Positions 15,098 to 23,685 of a stretch of DNA of 64,000 nt are shown in pieces; position 1 is the stretch's first letter, and each line of letters starts with the position of its first letter. Where the stretch lies: NCBI GenBank assembly GCA_036004665.1, contig DASYRG010000008.1, positions 1 to 64,000 on the forward strand. Direction: 5' to 3'. Made by a program: the position numbers and the translations under genes. Origin of the DNA: JACQGZ01 sp036004665 (lineage in GTDB: Bacteria > Sysuimicrobiota > Sysuimicrobiia > Sysuimicrobiales > Humicultoraceae). The notes below the pieces were generated by a model that did not search any database, had not been told where the DNA came from, and was given only the letters and a program-made list of their open reading frames with translations.

Positions 15098-17218
15098 ATG
15101 CGCGGTTTGAGCGCGCGGTCCCAGACTCCTTCCGCTCCGCCCCGGCCGGCCGCGGGATCCCCTCTGCTCGCTCCGGTGCAGTACCTCAAGGGCGTCGGCC
15201 CCGCGCGTGCCGCCGCCCTCGCCCGGCTTGGCATCGCGACGGTGGAAGACCTCCTCCTCCACGTGCCCCGACGGCTCGACGACCGCACCCGTCTCCTTCC
15301 ACTGCGCGATCTGCCGCACGGCCAGGAGAGCACCGTCGAGGCGACGGTGGCCGCGGTGAGCGAGTTCCGCCCGCGGCGCGGCCTCACCGTGACCAAAGCG
15401 GCTCTGACCGACGGCAGCGGCATCGGGTATGCGATCTGGTACAACCAGTCCTATCTCAAAGCGCAGCTGCGGCGGGGGATGCGGGCGCTTTTCTTCGGGC
15501 GGGTGGAGCGGCGCTACGGGGAGATCCGCCTCACCGCGCCTGAGTTTGAAGAGATCGAGGACGCGGCGGAGGAAACCTGGCACACCGGGCGCCTGGTCCC
15601 CATCTATCCCTCCACGGAAGGCCTCTCCCAACGGATCCTCCGCAACCTGGTGCGCGGCGCCCTCGCCGCGCATGCCGGCGAGGTGGAGGAGATCCTTCCC
15701 GAGGAGCTGCGCCGGAGTCACCGGTTCAGCGGCGAGGCAGAGGCGCTGTGGGCGCTGCACTTCCCCGAGACCGTCGAGGCGCAGGTGCGTGCGCGGCAGC
15801 GCCTGGCCTTTGAGGAATTGCTCGTGCTCCAACTGGGAGTGCTGCTCCGCCGCCAGCAGGGGCGGGCCGCCGCCAAGCCCCAACGGTACAGGGCCGGTGG
15901 GCTGGCGGACCGCTTTCTCGCCTCCTTACCGTTTCCGCTGACGGGCGCGCAGCGGCGCGCCATCGGCGAGATCGCGGCCGACCTGGGCCATGCGCAGCCG
16001 ATGAGCCGTCTGCTGCAGGGCGACGTGGGCTCGGGCAAGACGGTGGTCGCCGTCGTCGCCCTCCTCACCTGCATCCAGGGCGGGTTTCAGGGTGCGCTGA
16101 TGGCACCGACGGAGATTCTGGCGGAGCAGCACTACCTCACGGTAGGACCGTGGCTCGACGGGCTGGGGGTGCAGGCGGCTCTGCTCACGGGCAGCCGCGG
16201 ACGCGAGCGGGCGCAGCGGCGCGAGGCGGTGGCGGCCGGGGAGGCGGACCTTATCGTCGGCACGCACGCGCTGTTGGAGGAGGAGGTCGCGTTCGCCCGG
16301 CTCGGTCTGGTCATCGTCGACGAGCAGCACAAGTTCGGCGTCCTGCAGCGCGCACGACTGCGCCGCAAGGGCTTCGCGCCGGATGTCCTGGTCATGACCG
16401 CCACGCCCATCCCGCGCACGCTCGCGCTCACGCTGTACGGGGATCTGGACGTGACCACCCTGGACGAGGCGCCCCCCGGCCGCGGTCCCATCGCCACCCA
16501 CTGGCGGCAGGCCTCGGCGCGTCCGAACGTGTACGCGTTCGTCCGCGAGCAGATCGCGGCCGGCCGGCAAGCGTACGTGGTGTGTCCCCTGATCGAGGAT
16601 TCGGAAAAGTTGGCGGCCCGGGCGGCGGCGGCCCTCGCCGAGGAGCTGCGCGCCACCTTCTTCCCCGACCTCACCGTTGCGCTGCTGCACGGCCGGATGG
16701 CCAGCCCAGCGAAGGAGCGGACGATGGCGGCGCTGCGGGCAGGGGAGATCCACGTGCTGGTCGCCACCTCCGTCATCGAGGTGGGGATCGACGTCCCCAA
16801 CGCGTCGGTGATGGTGATCGAGGACGCGGACCGCTTCGGGCTGGCGCAGCTGCATCAACTGCGGGGACGCGTCGGACGCGGGGCGCACCGCTCCTACTGC
16901 GTCCTCATCGCCTCCCCGTCGACCGAAGAGGGGCGCCGCCGGATGGAGGTGATGACCGCCACGACCGACGGCTTCCGGATCGCTCAGGAAGATCTGCTCC
17001 TGCGCGGCCCGGGGGAGATCCTGGGGACCCGGCAGCACGGGCTGCCGGACCTGCGCGTCGCCGATCTGAAGACGGACCTGGCGCTGTTGGAGGAGGCGCG
17101 CGCCGCCGCCGCGGAGATCCTGCGCGCGGATCCCGCCTTCGCAGACCACGCTCACCGTGGGCTTGGCGCGGCGGTGAAGCGCCGGTTTGCAGGGGCCAGC
17201 CTGACGCTGGTCAGCTAG
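15098..17218 (+). CDS. recG: ATP-dependent DNA helicase RecG
   Basis: A helicase of about 706 residues that remodels stalled replication forks and Holliday junctions. Order of parts: PVQYLKGVGPARAAALARLG with the wedge/OB region after it; Walker A GDVGSGKTVVA; motif Ia APTEILAEQH; DEQH box in VIVDEQHKFGVLQRARL; motif III MTATPIPRTLALTLYGDLD; C-terminal motifs ATSVIEVGIDVPNASVMVIE and HQLRGRVGRG; and the RecG-specific end GPGEILGTRQHG. The start is uncertain: ATG 15098 is preceded by AGAAGAGG, while a GTG at 15050 would add 16 residues. It heads the recG-rsmD-coaD run. Confidence 0.95.
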   Translation: MRGLSARSQTPSAPPRPAAGSPLLAPVQYLKGVGPARAAALARLGIATVEDLLLHVPRRLDDRTRLLPLRDLPHGQESTVEATVAAVSEFRPRRGLTVTKAALTDGSGIGYAIWYNQSYLKAQLRRGMRALFFGRVERRYGEIRLTAPEFEEIEDAAEETWHTGRLVPIYPSTEGLSQRILRNLVRGALAAHAGEVEEILPEELRRSHRFSGEAEALWALHFPETVEAQVRARQRLAFEELLVLQLGVLLRRQQGRAAAKPQRYRAGGLADRFLASLPFPLTGAQRRAIGEIAADLGHAQPMSRLLQGDVGSGKTVVAVVALLTCIQGGFQGALMAPTEILAEQHYLTVGPWLDGLGVQAALLTGSRGRERAQRREAVAAGEADLIVGTHALLEEEVAFARLGLVIVDEQHKFGVLQRARLRRKGFAPDVLVMTATPIPRTLALTLYGDLDVTTLDEAPPGRGPIATHWRQASARPNVYAFVREQIAAGRQAYVVCPLIEDSEKLAARAAAALAEELRATFFPDLTVALLHGRMASPAKERTMAALRAGEIHVLVATSVIEVGIDVPNASVMVIEDADRFGLAQLHQLRGRVGRGAHRSYCVLIASPSTEEGRRRMEVMTATTDGFRIAQEDLLLRGPGEILGTRQHGLPDLRVADLKTDLALLEEARAAAAEILRADPAFADHAHRGLGAAVKRRFAGASLTLVS

Positions 17219-17764
17219 GTGGCCGCGGGCCGCGTGCGCGGCGGGGCCGGCGGACGGGGCGGGGTCCGGCCGACCGCGCGGCGGGTGCGGGATGCGCTCT
17301 TCAACAGTCTCGCCGCACGCGTCCAGGAGGCGGCGGTCCTCGACCTGTTCGCGGGAACCGGCGCGTTGGGGCTGGAGGCGCTGGCGCGGGGAGCACGTGC
17401 GGTGGTGTTCGTGGAGCGCGACGCGACGATGGCGCGCCGGCTCCGAGACCACCTGCGGGCGACGGGCCTGCAGGCGCAGGCGGAGGTCTGGCGGGCGCCT
17501 GTGGCGACGGCGCTGCGACGCCTGAGTGAGGAGGGACGGCGATTCGATCTTATCCTGCTCGATCCACCGTACGGCCGCGGCCTGCTCGACCTGACGCTCG
17601 AGGCGCTCGCCGGCGGAGCGATGCTGGCGCCGGGCGGGCGCATCGTCGCCGAAGGACACTGGCGGGACGCGCCGCGTCTGCCAGAGGGACTGACGCTGGT
17701 GCGGGAGACCCGCTACGGCGAGACCGCGCTGTGGGAGTACGCACGCAGGGGAGCGGGAGCGTGA
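17219..17764 (+). CDS. rsmD: 16S rRNA (guanine(966)-N2)-methyltransferase RsmD
   Basis: A 181-residue SAM-dependent enzyme that methylates G966 of 16S rRNA. The family start is RVRGGAGGRGGVRPTARRVR, motif I is VLDLFAGTGALGLEALARGA, and the catalytic motif IV is ILLDPPYGRG. GTG begins directly after the recG stop, and the end overlaps the coaD GTG by four bases (GTGA). The rsmD-coaD pairing is one of the most conserved bacterial gene neighbourhoods, which supports both calls. Confidence 0.94.
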   Translation: MAAGRVRGGAGGRGGVRPTARRVRDALFNSLAARVQEAAVLDLFAGTGALGLEALARGARAVVFVERDATMARRLRDHLRATGLQAQAEVWRAPVATALRRLSEEGRRFDLILLDPPYGRGLLDLTLEALAGGAMLAPGGRIVAEGHWRDAPRLPEGLTLVRETRYGETALWEYARRGAGA

Positions 17765-18264
17765 CCACGGCGCTCTATCCAGGAACTTTCGATCCCGCCC
17801 ACCTCGGGCACCTCGATGTCATCGTGCGCGCCTCCCATCTCTTTGAGCGCCTCGTCGTGGCCGTCTCGCGGGAAGCGAAGAAGAACGGGCTGTTCTCCGT
17901 CGAGGAGCGCGCCGAGATGCTGCGCGAGGCTACCGCCGGGCTGCGCGGCGTCGAGGTGGTCGCCTACGGCGGGCTCACCGCGGTGTTCGCGCAGTCGGTG
18001 GGGGCGGAGGTCATCGTCAAGGGGCTGCGCGGCCCGGAGGACTTCGCCGCCGAGGCGCGCCAGATGCTGATGAACCGGCACCTCGGCGGCCCAGAGACGC
18101 TCTTCCTCCTGCCGTCGCCCCTGCACACGCAGGTGAGCTCCACCTTGATCCGGGAGGTGACCCGGTTGGGCGGCGACGCTTCCGCGTTTGTCCCCGAGGC
18201 GGTAGCGCGGCGGCTCACCGCCCCCGGCGGACGGGGACGCCGACGGACGGGGCGCGGGCCCTGA
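17761..18264 (+). CDS. coaD: Phosphopantetheine adenylyltransferase
   Basis: A 167-residue nucleotidyltransferase that joins ATP and 4'-phosphopantetheine in coenzyme A synthesis. The start YPGTFDPAHLGHLDVIVRAS contains the HxGH nucleotide-binding motif, and the end contains the ISSxIRE-type motif as VSSTLIREVTRLGGD. GTG 17761 overlaps the rsmD stop and puts the TALYPGTFDP strand at the right distance from the N-terminus. The C-terminus carries a basic Arg/Gly-rich tail (GGRGRRRTGRGP). Its CoA product feeds acyl carrier protein and fatty acid synthesis encoded downstream. Confidence 0.95.
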   Translation: MTTALYPGTFDPAHLGHLDVIVRASHLFERLVVAVSREAKKNGLFSVEERAEMLREATAGLRGVEVVAYGGLTAVFAQSVGAEVIVKGLRGPEDFAAEARQMLMNRHLGGPETLFLLPSPLHTQVSSTLIREVTRLGGDASAFVPEAVARRLTAPGGRGRRRTGRGP

Positions 18265-18710
18265 TGGAATCCGTCATCGCGCTGTTGGACCGGTTGGAGG
18301 GTCTCCTCGCCCGGGGCCGCGGAGGGGGTGAGCGGCGAGGGCCGGAGACGGCGGAGGCGCTCGGCGTCCTGCGCATGATCCGCGCTGCGCTCCCCGCCGA
18401 ACTCCATCACGCCCAGCGGCTTCGGGAGGAGGCAGAGACGCTCCACCGCCGCGCCGCGGACGAGGCCCGGCGCATGATTCTGGACGCGGAGGCACTGGTG
18501 CGGCGGCAGTACGAGGAGGGGCCAGCGCAGTCCGAGCTCGCCTTGCGGCGCAGCCAGATGGTCGAAGACGCGCGGGCGGAGGCCGAACAGATCCGCCGCG
18601 GTGCGGACGACTACGCGGCCGGCGTGCTCGCCGATCTCGAGGCGCACGTCGGCAGAATTCTGGGGGCGATCCAACGCGGCAGGACACTGCTGGGATCGGA
18701 TGGACGGTAG
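18264..18710 (+). CDS. Coiled-coil protein of unknown function
   Basis: A 148-residue, highly charged, Ala/Arg/Glu-rich protein. After a short N-terminal part (MESVIALLDRLEGLLARGRG) almost all of it is predicted helix with heptad character, especially LHHAQRLREEAETLHRRAAD and MVEDARAEAEQIRRGADDYA. Firmicutes-like genomes often have a DivIVA- or ATP-synthase-b-like coiled-coil gene at this position between coaD and yceD, but I cannot name a family. The start overlaps the coaD stop (TGATG), so expression is coupled. Confidence 0.75.
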   Translation: MESVIALLDRLEGLLARGRGGGERRGPETAEALGVLRMIRAALPAELHHAQRLREEAETLHRRAADEARRMILDAEALVRRQYEEGPAQSELALRRSQMVEDARAEAEQIRRGADDYAAGVLADLEAHVGRILGAIQRGRTLLGSDGR

Positions 18711-18719
18711 ACAGTGAGA

Positions 18720-18749
18720 TTGTGACCGGGGTCTCTGGGTCAGTATAAT
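18720..18749 (+). promoter_or_regulatory. Promoter upstream of yceD-rpmF-fab genes
   Basis: TTGTGA (18720-18725) and consensus TATAAT (18744-18749) are separated by 18 bases. Transcription would begin near 18756, 27 bases before the yceD GTG. This suggests that the ribosomal/fatty-acid operon has its own start, separate from recG-rsmD-coaD. Confidence 0.6.
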
Positions 18750-18782
18750 GACAGGAGTTTGTCGCGGGGGATCTGATCCGGC

Positions 18783-19301
18783 GTGATCGTTGATCTGGAC
18801 CAGCTCGATCTGGATGACCGCGGGGGGACGTCGCTCCCGTTCACGGAGGTGATTGAGAGCGGCGCGGAGGTGCCGTTCTCGCGGCCGGCGGAAGGGCGCA
18901 TGCGCTTCATGCGCGCCGGCGACGTCACCTGGGTCCGCGGCGAGGTCGGCACCGAGGTGACGCTGCTCTGTGCGCGGTGCGCGCGACCCTTTGAGCACCG
19001 CCTGGTGGGGACCTTTCGCGAGGGGTACCGGGCGGGCGGGGCAGAGAATGAGGAGAACGAGGAGGAGGGCAGCGGAGCCCCTGTCATCGTGACGCTGGCC
19101 GCCTCCCTCCTCGACGTCACCGAGGTGGTCCGCCAGCACCTCATCTTGGCGGTGCCGATGGCGCCGCTGTGCCGGCGGGACTGTCGGGGATTGTGCCCGA
19201 GGTGCGGGGCAGATCGCAATGAGGGCGACTGCAACTGCCCCGCCGACGCGGTGGACCCGCGCCTGGAAGTGCTGCGCGGCTTTCGCCCCGCCGCAGAGTA
19301 G
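18783..19301 (+). CDS. yceD: YceD/DUF177 family protein (23S rRNA accumulation)
   Basis: A 172-residue member of the YceD/DUF177 family, linked in bacteria and chloroplasts to 23S rRNA accumulation and usually encoded just before rpmF, as here. Typical parts: GEVGTEVTLLCARCARPFEH, DVTEVVRQHLILAVPMAPLC and CRGLCPRCGADRNEGDCNC, giving one upstream CxxC and a Cys-rich C-terminal zinc-like cluster. The GTG start follows the TATAAT promoter. A Glu-rich loop (ENEENEEEGSG) lies before the conserved C-terminal part. Confidence 0.9.
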   Translation: MIVDLDQLDLDDRGGTSLPFTEVIESGAEVPFSRPAEGRMRFMRAGDVTWVRGEVGTEVTLLCARCARPFEHRLVGTFREGYRAGGAENEENEEEGSGAPVIVTLAASLLDVTEVVRQHLILAVPMAPLCRRDCRGLCPRCGADRNEGDCNCPADAVDPRLEVLRGFRPAAE

Positions 19302-19335
19302 TTCGCGCGCGGCGCCATATAGAGGAGGAGAGGCG

Positions 19336-19524
19336 TTGGGAATTCAGAAGCGGAGGCACTCCCGAGCCCGGACGGCCCGGCGGCGCAGCCAGTGGAAGGC
19401 GGCGCCGGTGACGCTGGTGGGCTGTCCGCAGTGCCACCAGCCCATGCGCCCCCACCGGGTGTGTCCCACCTGCGGCTACTACGCCGGCCGGCGGGTCATC
19501 GAGCGTGAGGAAACCAGCACATAG
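19336..19524 (+). CDS. rpmF: 50S ribosomal protein L32
   Basis: A 62-residue L32 beginning, from a TTG start, MGIQKRRHSRARTARRRSQW, with the zinc-ribbon CPQC...CPTCGYYAGRRVIE. The TTG is chosen because AGGAGGAG lies six to thirteen bases upstream and the text from it matches the family's usual MAVPKRRHS start. The yceD-rpmF-plsX order is classical and couples ribosome and membrane-lipid gene expression. Confidence 0.93.
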   Translation: MGIQKRRHSRARTARRRSQWKAAPVTLVGCPQCHQPMRPHRVCPTCGYYAGRRVIEREETST

Positions 19525-19568
19525 ACGGCAGAGGATGCGCGCCTGATCCGGGGAGTCGGTCGGTCCCG

Positions 19569-20645
19569 ATGAAGGTGCGGGTCGCCGTGGATGCCATGGG
19601 CGGGGACTACGCGCCCGACGAGGTGGTCGGCGGCGCCGCCGCCGCCGCCGCGGCCCTCGGCGTCGAGATTACGCTTGTCGGTCCGGCCGAGCGGATCCAC
19701 CGGGCCCTCGGCGGACGAACCCGCGGCCTCTCCATCGAGGTCGTCGACGCCCCAGAGGTCATCGGCATGGACGAGGCCCCGGCAATGGCGGTGCGCCGAA
19801 AACGCCGCTCCTCGGTGGTTGTCGCGCTGCAGCAGGTACGGGACGGTCGGGCCTCCGCCGTCGTGACCGCCGGCAACACCGGGGCGGCCATGGGCGCCGC
19901 GCTCCTCACGCTCGGCCGCATCCCCGCGGTGGACCGTCCGGCGATCGCCGCCATCCTGCCCACCCTCGGCAAGACTCCCGCCATTCTCCTCGACGTCGGG
20001 GCCAACGTGGACTGCAAACCCAAGCACCTCCTCCAGTTCGGGGTGATGGGGGCGGTCTACGCCCACCGCGTCCTCGGCATCGCCTCCCCGCGCGTCGGCA
20101 TCCTCAGCAACGGGGAGGAGGCCAGCAAGGGCAATGACCTGACCATCCGCGCCGCGGATCTGCTGCGCGCCTCCGGGCTCAATTTCGTGGGCAACGTGGA
20201 GGGGCGGGACTTCTTCTCCGGGCAGACTGACGTGATCGTCTGCGACGGGTTCGTCGGCAACATCGTGCTCAAGTTCGGAGAGGGACTGGCGCTCTCGCTG
20301 CGCCAGATCCTCCGCGACGAGTTGCGCGGCACCCCCGGAGTCCTGCTCAAGTTGTATCTGGCGCCGCTGAAACGGCGGGGGCTTCGCATCTGGCGCCGGC
20401 TCGACTACCGCGAGTACGGCGGCGCCCCGCTGCTGGGGGTGAACGGCGTCTGTATCATCGCCCACGGGCGCAGCAACGCCTGGGCGATCCGCAACGCCAT
20501 CCGCGTCGCCGCGGAAGCCGCGCAGCGGCAGATCGTCCAGCCCATCAGCGACGAGATGGCCGCCATCGAGTCACGCCTCTCCACCGCCGCCGTAGCCGGC
20601 GAGCCGCCGCTGGGTGGCCCCGGCGTCGTGGGAGCAGAGAGTTGA
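19569..20645 (+). CDS. plsX: Phosphate acyltransferase PlsX
   Basis: A 358-residue peripheral membrane enzyme that converts acyl-ACP and phosphate to acyl-phosphate, the acyl donor for PlsY in phospholipid synthesis. It begins VRVAVDAMGGDYAPDEVVGG, with later blocks VVTAGNTGAAMGAALLTLG, ILLDVGANVDCKPKHLLQFG and ADLLRASGLNFVGNVEGRD, all typical. The length is normal. It overlaps fabH by four bases (TTGA) and opens the fatty acid gene run. Confidence 0.96.
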   Translation: MKVRVAVDAMGGDYAPDEVVGGAAAAAAALGVEITLVGPAERIHRALGGRTRGLSIEVVDAPEVIGMDEAPAMAVRRKRRSSVVVALQQVRDGRASAVVTAGNTGAAMGAALLTLGRIPAVDRPAIAAILPTLGKTPAILLDVGANVDCKPKHLLQFGVMGAVYAHRVLGIASPRVGILSNGEEASKGNDLTIRAADLLRASGLNFVGNVEGRDFFSGQTDVIVCDGFVGNIVLKFGEGLALSLRQILRDELRGTPGVLLKLYLAPLKRRGLRIWRRLDYREYGGAPLLGVNGVCIIAHGRSNAWAIRNAIRVAAEAAQRQIVQPISDEMAAIESRLSTAAVAGEPPLGGPGVVGAES

Positions 20646-21655
20646 GCGGGCGCGGCTCCACGATCACGGGCCTGGGGCGGTCGATTCCCAGCCGCACCCT
20701 CACCAACGCCGACCTGGAGCGCCTGGTGGACACGACCGATGAGTGGATCGTCACCCGCACGGGGATCCGGGAGCGCCGCATCGCTCCCGACGGGGTCGCG
20801 ACCTCGGACCTGGCCTACGAGGCGGCCTGGGAAGCGCTGGCCGACGCCCGCGTGGAAGCCGAGCAGCTCGACCTGATCATCGTCGGGACGGCCACGCCGG
20901 ACATGCCGTTTCCGGCGACCGCCTGTTTGCTCCAGGACCGCCTGGGTGCGAGGCGGGCTGGGGCGTTTGACGCCGCGGCCGCCTGCACCTCATGGATGTA
21001 CGGCGTCGCCATGGCGCACGGCTACATCGCGGCCGGGCTGGCCGAGACGGTCTTGGTGGTCGGCGCCGAAACGCTGTCGCGGATCACCAACTTCAAGGAC
21101 CGCGCGACCTGCGTCCTCTTCGGCGATTCGGCCGCCGCGGCCGTGCTCCAGCCCGCCCCGGAGGGCAGCGGTTTCCTCTCCTTCGTCCTCGGCTCCGACG
21201 GGTCGGGCGGTCCTCTGCTCAGCCTCCCCGGCGGCGGCTCGCGGGCGCCGGCGTCCTTCGAGACGGTGGAACGGGGACAGCACTTCATCCAGATGAACGG
21301 ACGGGAGGTCTACAAGTTTGCGGTGCGGATGATCCCGCGGGCCATCCAGGAGGCGGCCGCCCGCGCCGGCATTCCGCTGGAAGCGGTGGACTTCTTCATC
21401 CCTCATCAGGCCAACATCAGGATCATCGACGCCGCGGCGCAGCGGCTGGGAGCCCCGCGGGAGAAGTTCTTCGTCAACGTGGAACGCTACGGCAACACCT
21501 CCTCCGCCTCGGTCCCGGTGGCGCTGTACGAGGCTTGGGCGGAAGGGCGCATCGCGCCCGGGGATCTGGGTGTGCTGGTCGCCTTCGGCGGGGGCCTGAC
21601 CTGGGGAGCCTGCGCGCTGCGCTGGACGAAGGCGGCGCCGGAGGGGGCGGGATGA
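20642..21655 (+). CDS. fabH: Beta-ketoacyl-ACP synthase III
   Basis: A 337-residue condensing enzyme that starts fatty acid chains from acyl-CoA and malonyl-ACP. The Cys-His-Asn triad is visible: Cys in FDAAAACTSWMYG, His in IPHQANIRIIDAAAQRLG, Asn in VERYGNTSSASVPVAL. The N-terminal LVDTTDEWIVTRTGIRERRI is the usual substrate-loop start. TTG 20642 overlaps the plsX stop; no ATG or GTG near it fits better. Primer specificity (straight or branched) cannot be read with confidence. Confidence 0.95.
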   Translation: MSGRGSTITGLGRSIPSRTLTNADLERLVDTTDEWIVTRTGIRERRIAPDGVATSDLAYEAAWEALADARVEAEQLDLIIVGTATPDMPFPATACLLQDRLGARRAGAFDAAAACTSWMYGVAMAHGYIAAGLAETVLVVGAETLSRITNFKDRATCVLFGDSAAAAVLQPAPEGSGFLSFVLGSDGSGGPLLSLPGGGSRAPASFETVERGQHFIQMNGREVYKFAVRMIPRAIQEAAARAGIPLEAVDFFIPHQANIRIIDAAAQRLGAPREKFFVNVERYGNTSSASVPVALYEAWAEGRIAPGDLGVLVAFGGGLTWGACALRWTKAAPEGAG

Positions 21656-22590
21656 TCGCCTTCCTCTTTCCAGGCCAGGGGGCGCAGTACCCGGGGATGG
21701 GGGCCGGCATCGCGGCGCGGGAGCCCGCGGCCGCCCGGCTGTTCGCGCGCGCCAGCGCGGTCCTGGGGTTCGACCTGCTCGCCCTGTGCGTGGAAGGGAG
21801 CGAGGAGCAGTTGCGGGCGACCGAGAACACGCAGCCGGCGATTCTCGTCACCTCGCTGGCCTGCGCCGCGGCGCTGGAGGCGCGCGGCATCCGCCCCTCC
21901 GCCGCGGCGGGATTGAGTCTCGGCGAATACGCGGCGCTGGCCGCCGCGGGGTCGCTGGGCTTCGAGGACGCGGTCGCTCTCGTTCGGCGCCGCGGCCTCT
22001 TCATGCAGGACGCCACCGCCGGCCTGCAGACCGCGATGGCCGCGCTGATTGGGCTGGACGACGCCGCCGTCGAGCGCCTCTGCCGCGCCCATCGCCACCT
22101 CGGGGTTGTCGAGCCAGCCAACTTCAACGGCGCGGGGCAAGTCGTGATCGGCGGCGACGCGGCAGCGGTGAAGGCGACCGTCGCCGCCGCGAAACAGGCA
22201 GGCGCGCGGCGTGCCGTGCTCCTGTCTGTCTCCGCCCCGTTCCACACCAGCCTGATGGCGCCCGCGGCGGCCCGTCTGGCGCCGCTGCTGACCGGCGCGA
22301 CCCTGCGCGACGCCGCCTTTCCGGTTGTCGCCAACGCCAGCGGAGAGCCCGTCCAGTCCGCCCCCGACATCCGGGATCTCCTCATCCGACAGGTCGCCTC
22401 CCCGGTGCAGTGGGAGCGCTCCCTGCGAGCGCTGACCCTCCTCGGCGCCGACACCTTTGTGGAAGTGGGCCCGGGCACCACGCTCTCCGGCCTGGTCCGC
22501 AAGAGCATCCCGGGGGTGGCGGTGCGGCATGTCGAAGATGCGCGCACCCTCGACGATACGGTGGAGTCCCTCGGGGCCCGGGTGAGTTGA
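21652..22590 (+). CDS. fabD: Malonyl-CoA:ACP transacylase
   Basis: A 312-residue acyltransferase loading malonyl groups onto ACP. It begins MIAFLFPGQGAQYPGMGAGI; the nucleophile elbow is GLSLGEYAALAAAG, the catalytic His lies in VSAPFHTSLMAPAAARL, and the late QVASPVQWERSLRAL and FVEVGPGTTLSGLVRK blocks are present. The ATG overlaps the fabH stop (ATGA). The frame stays open far upstream through fabH, but the family start is unmistakably here. Confidence 0.95.
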   Translation: MIAFLFPGQGAQYPGMGAGIAAREPAAARLFARASAVLGFDLLALCVEGSEEQLRATENTQPAILVTSLACAAALEARGIRPSAAAGLSLGEYAALAAAGSLGFEDAVALVRRRGLFMQDATAGLQTAMAALIGLDDAAVERLCRAHRHLGVVEPANFNGAGQVVIGGDAAAVKATVAAAKQAGARRAVLLSVSAPFHTSLMAPAAARLAPLLTGATLRDAAFPVVANASGEPVQSAPDIRDLLIRQVASPVQWERSLRALTLLGADTFVEVGPGTTLSGLVRKSIPGVAVRHVEDARTLDDTVESLGARVS

Positions 22591-22592
22591 GG

Positions 22593-23342
22593 GTGGCCTC
22601 CCTGGATGGGAGGGTCGCGCTCGTCACAGGCGCCTCAGGAGGGTTGGGGCGAGCCATCGCCATGGCCCTAGCGGCGGAAGGGGCGTCGGTGGGCGTGCAC
22701 TACTCCGTCAACAAGGCGCAGGCGGAGACGGTGGCCGGCGCGATCAGCGAAGCTGGTGGACGCGCCGCCCTCGTGGGGGGAGATCTCACCGATCCAGCGG
22801 CGCCGGGCCGCGTGCTCGACGAGACGGTGGAGGCCCTGGGCGGTCTGCACATCCTGGTGAATAACGCGGGCGTGGTGCGTGATTCCTTGATCCTGCGGAT
22901 GAAGGATGCGGAGTGGGACGAGGTCCTCGCCACCAACCTCACCGCGGCCTTCCGCTGCACGCGCGCGGCGCTGCGCCCGATGATTCGTCAGCGCGCCGGC
23001 CGGATTATCAACGTGACCTCCGTGGCGGGGCAGATGGGCAACGCCGGCCAGGCCAACTACGCGGCGGCCAAGGCCGGGATGATCGGGCTGACCCGCGCCA
23101 CCGCGCGGGAGGTGGCCTCGCGGGGGATCACCGTCAACGCCGTCGCGCCGGGGATGATCGAGGTGGGGATGACCGAGCGCCTCAGCCCCGATCAGGTGCA
23201 GCGGTTCGTCGAAGCGGTGCCGCTGGGGCGGTTGGGCACCGCCGCGGAGGTGGCCGCGGCCGTCGTCTACCTGGCCTCCGACGGAGCGGGGTATGTGACG
23301 GGACAGGTGCTGAACGTGGACGGCGGGCTGGTGATGCGCTAG
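22593..23342 (+). CDS. fabG: 3-oxoacyl-ACP reductase
   Basis: A 249-residue NADPH-dependent short-chain dehydrogenase that reduces 3-ketoacyl-ACP. The cofactor motif is VTGASGGLGRAIA, the NNAG motif is ILVNNAGVVRD, and the catalytic Ser-Tyr-Lys are in INVTSVAGQMGNAGQANYAA followed by AKAG. The C-terminus VTGQVLNVDGGLVM is the standard family end. GTG 22593 is given as start; a TTG at 22587 overlapping the fabD stop (TTGA) is equally possible and would add two residues. Confidence 0.95.
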   Translation: MASLDGRVALVTGASGGLGRAIAMALAAEGASVGVHYSVNKAQAETVAGAISEAGGRAALVGGDLTDPAAPGRVLDETVEALGGLHILVNNAGVVRDSLILRMKDAEWDEVLATNLTAAFRCTRAALRPMIRQRAGRIINVTSVAGQMGNAGQANYAAAKAGMIGLTRATAREVASRGITVNAVAPGMIEVGMTERLSPDQVQRFVEAVPLGRLGTAAEVAAAVVYLASDGAGYVTGQVLNVDGGLVMR

Positions 23343-23413
23343 TCTCGGCGGGTCACTCGCCGCGCGGGCCGCGGCGGCGTGACCGGCAGCCAGAGGGAAG
23401 GGAGGACGGCTGG

Positions 23414-23668
23414 ATGGCGACGGTGTTCGACCGGGTAAAAGGCATTGTCACCGAACAACTCGGCGTCGATGAAGCGGAAGTCACTCCCGAGGCCTCGTTC
23501 GTCGACGATCTCGGCGCCGACTCGTTGGACGTGGTGGAACTGGTGATGGCGCTGGAGGAGGAGTTCGAGATCGAGATTCCCGACGAGGACGCTGAGAAGA
23601 TCGTGAAGGTGGCGGAAGCGGTGAAGTACATCGAGCAGCACATGCCCGAGGCCGCCCCGGGCGGTTAG
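23414..23668 (+). CDS. acpP: Acyl carrier protein
   Basis: An 84-residue acidic four-helix protein that carries growing acyl chains on phosphopantetheine. The attachment Ser is in DDLGADSLDVVELVMALEEE, and the following EFEIEIPDEDAEKIVKVAEA is the typical helix II-III region. The ATG is preceded by a GGGAGGACGG purine stretch. It lies between fabG and fabF, as in most bacterial fab operons. Confidence 0.97.
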   Translation: MATVFDRVKGIVTEQLGVDEAEVTPEASFVDDLGADSLDVVELVMALEEEFEIEIPDEDAEKIVKVAEAVKYIEQHMPEAAPGG

Positions 23669-23685
23669 GTGATCGGTCTCTGACC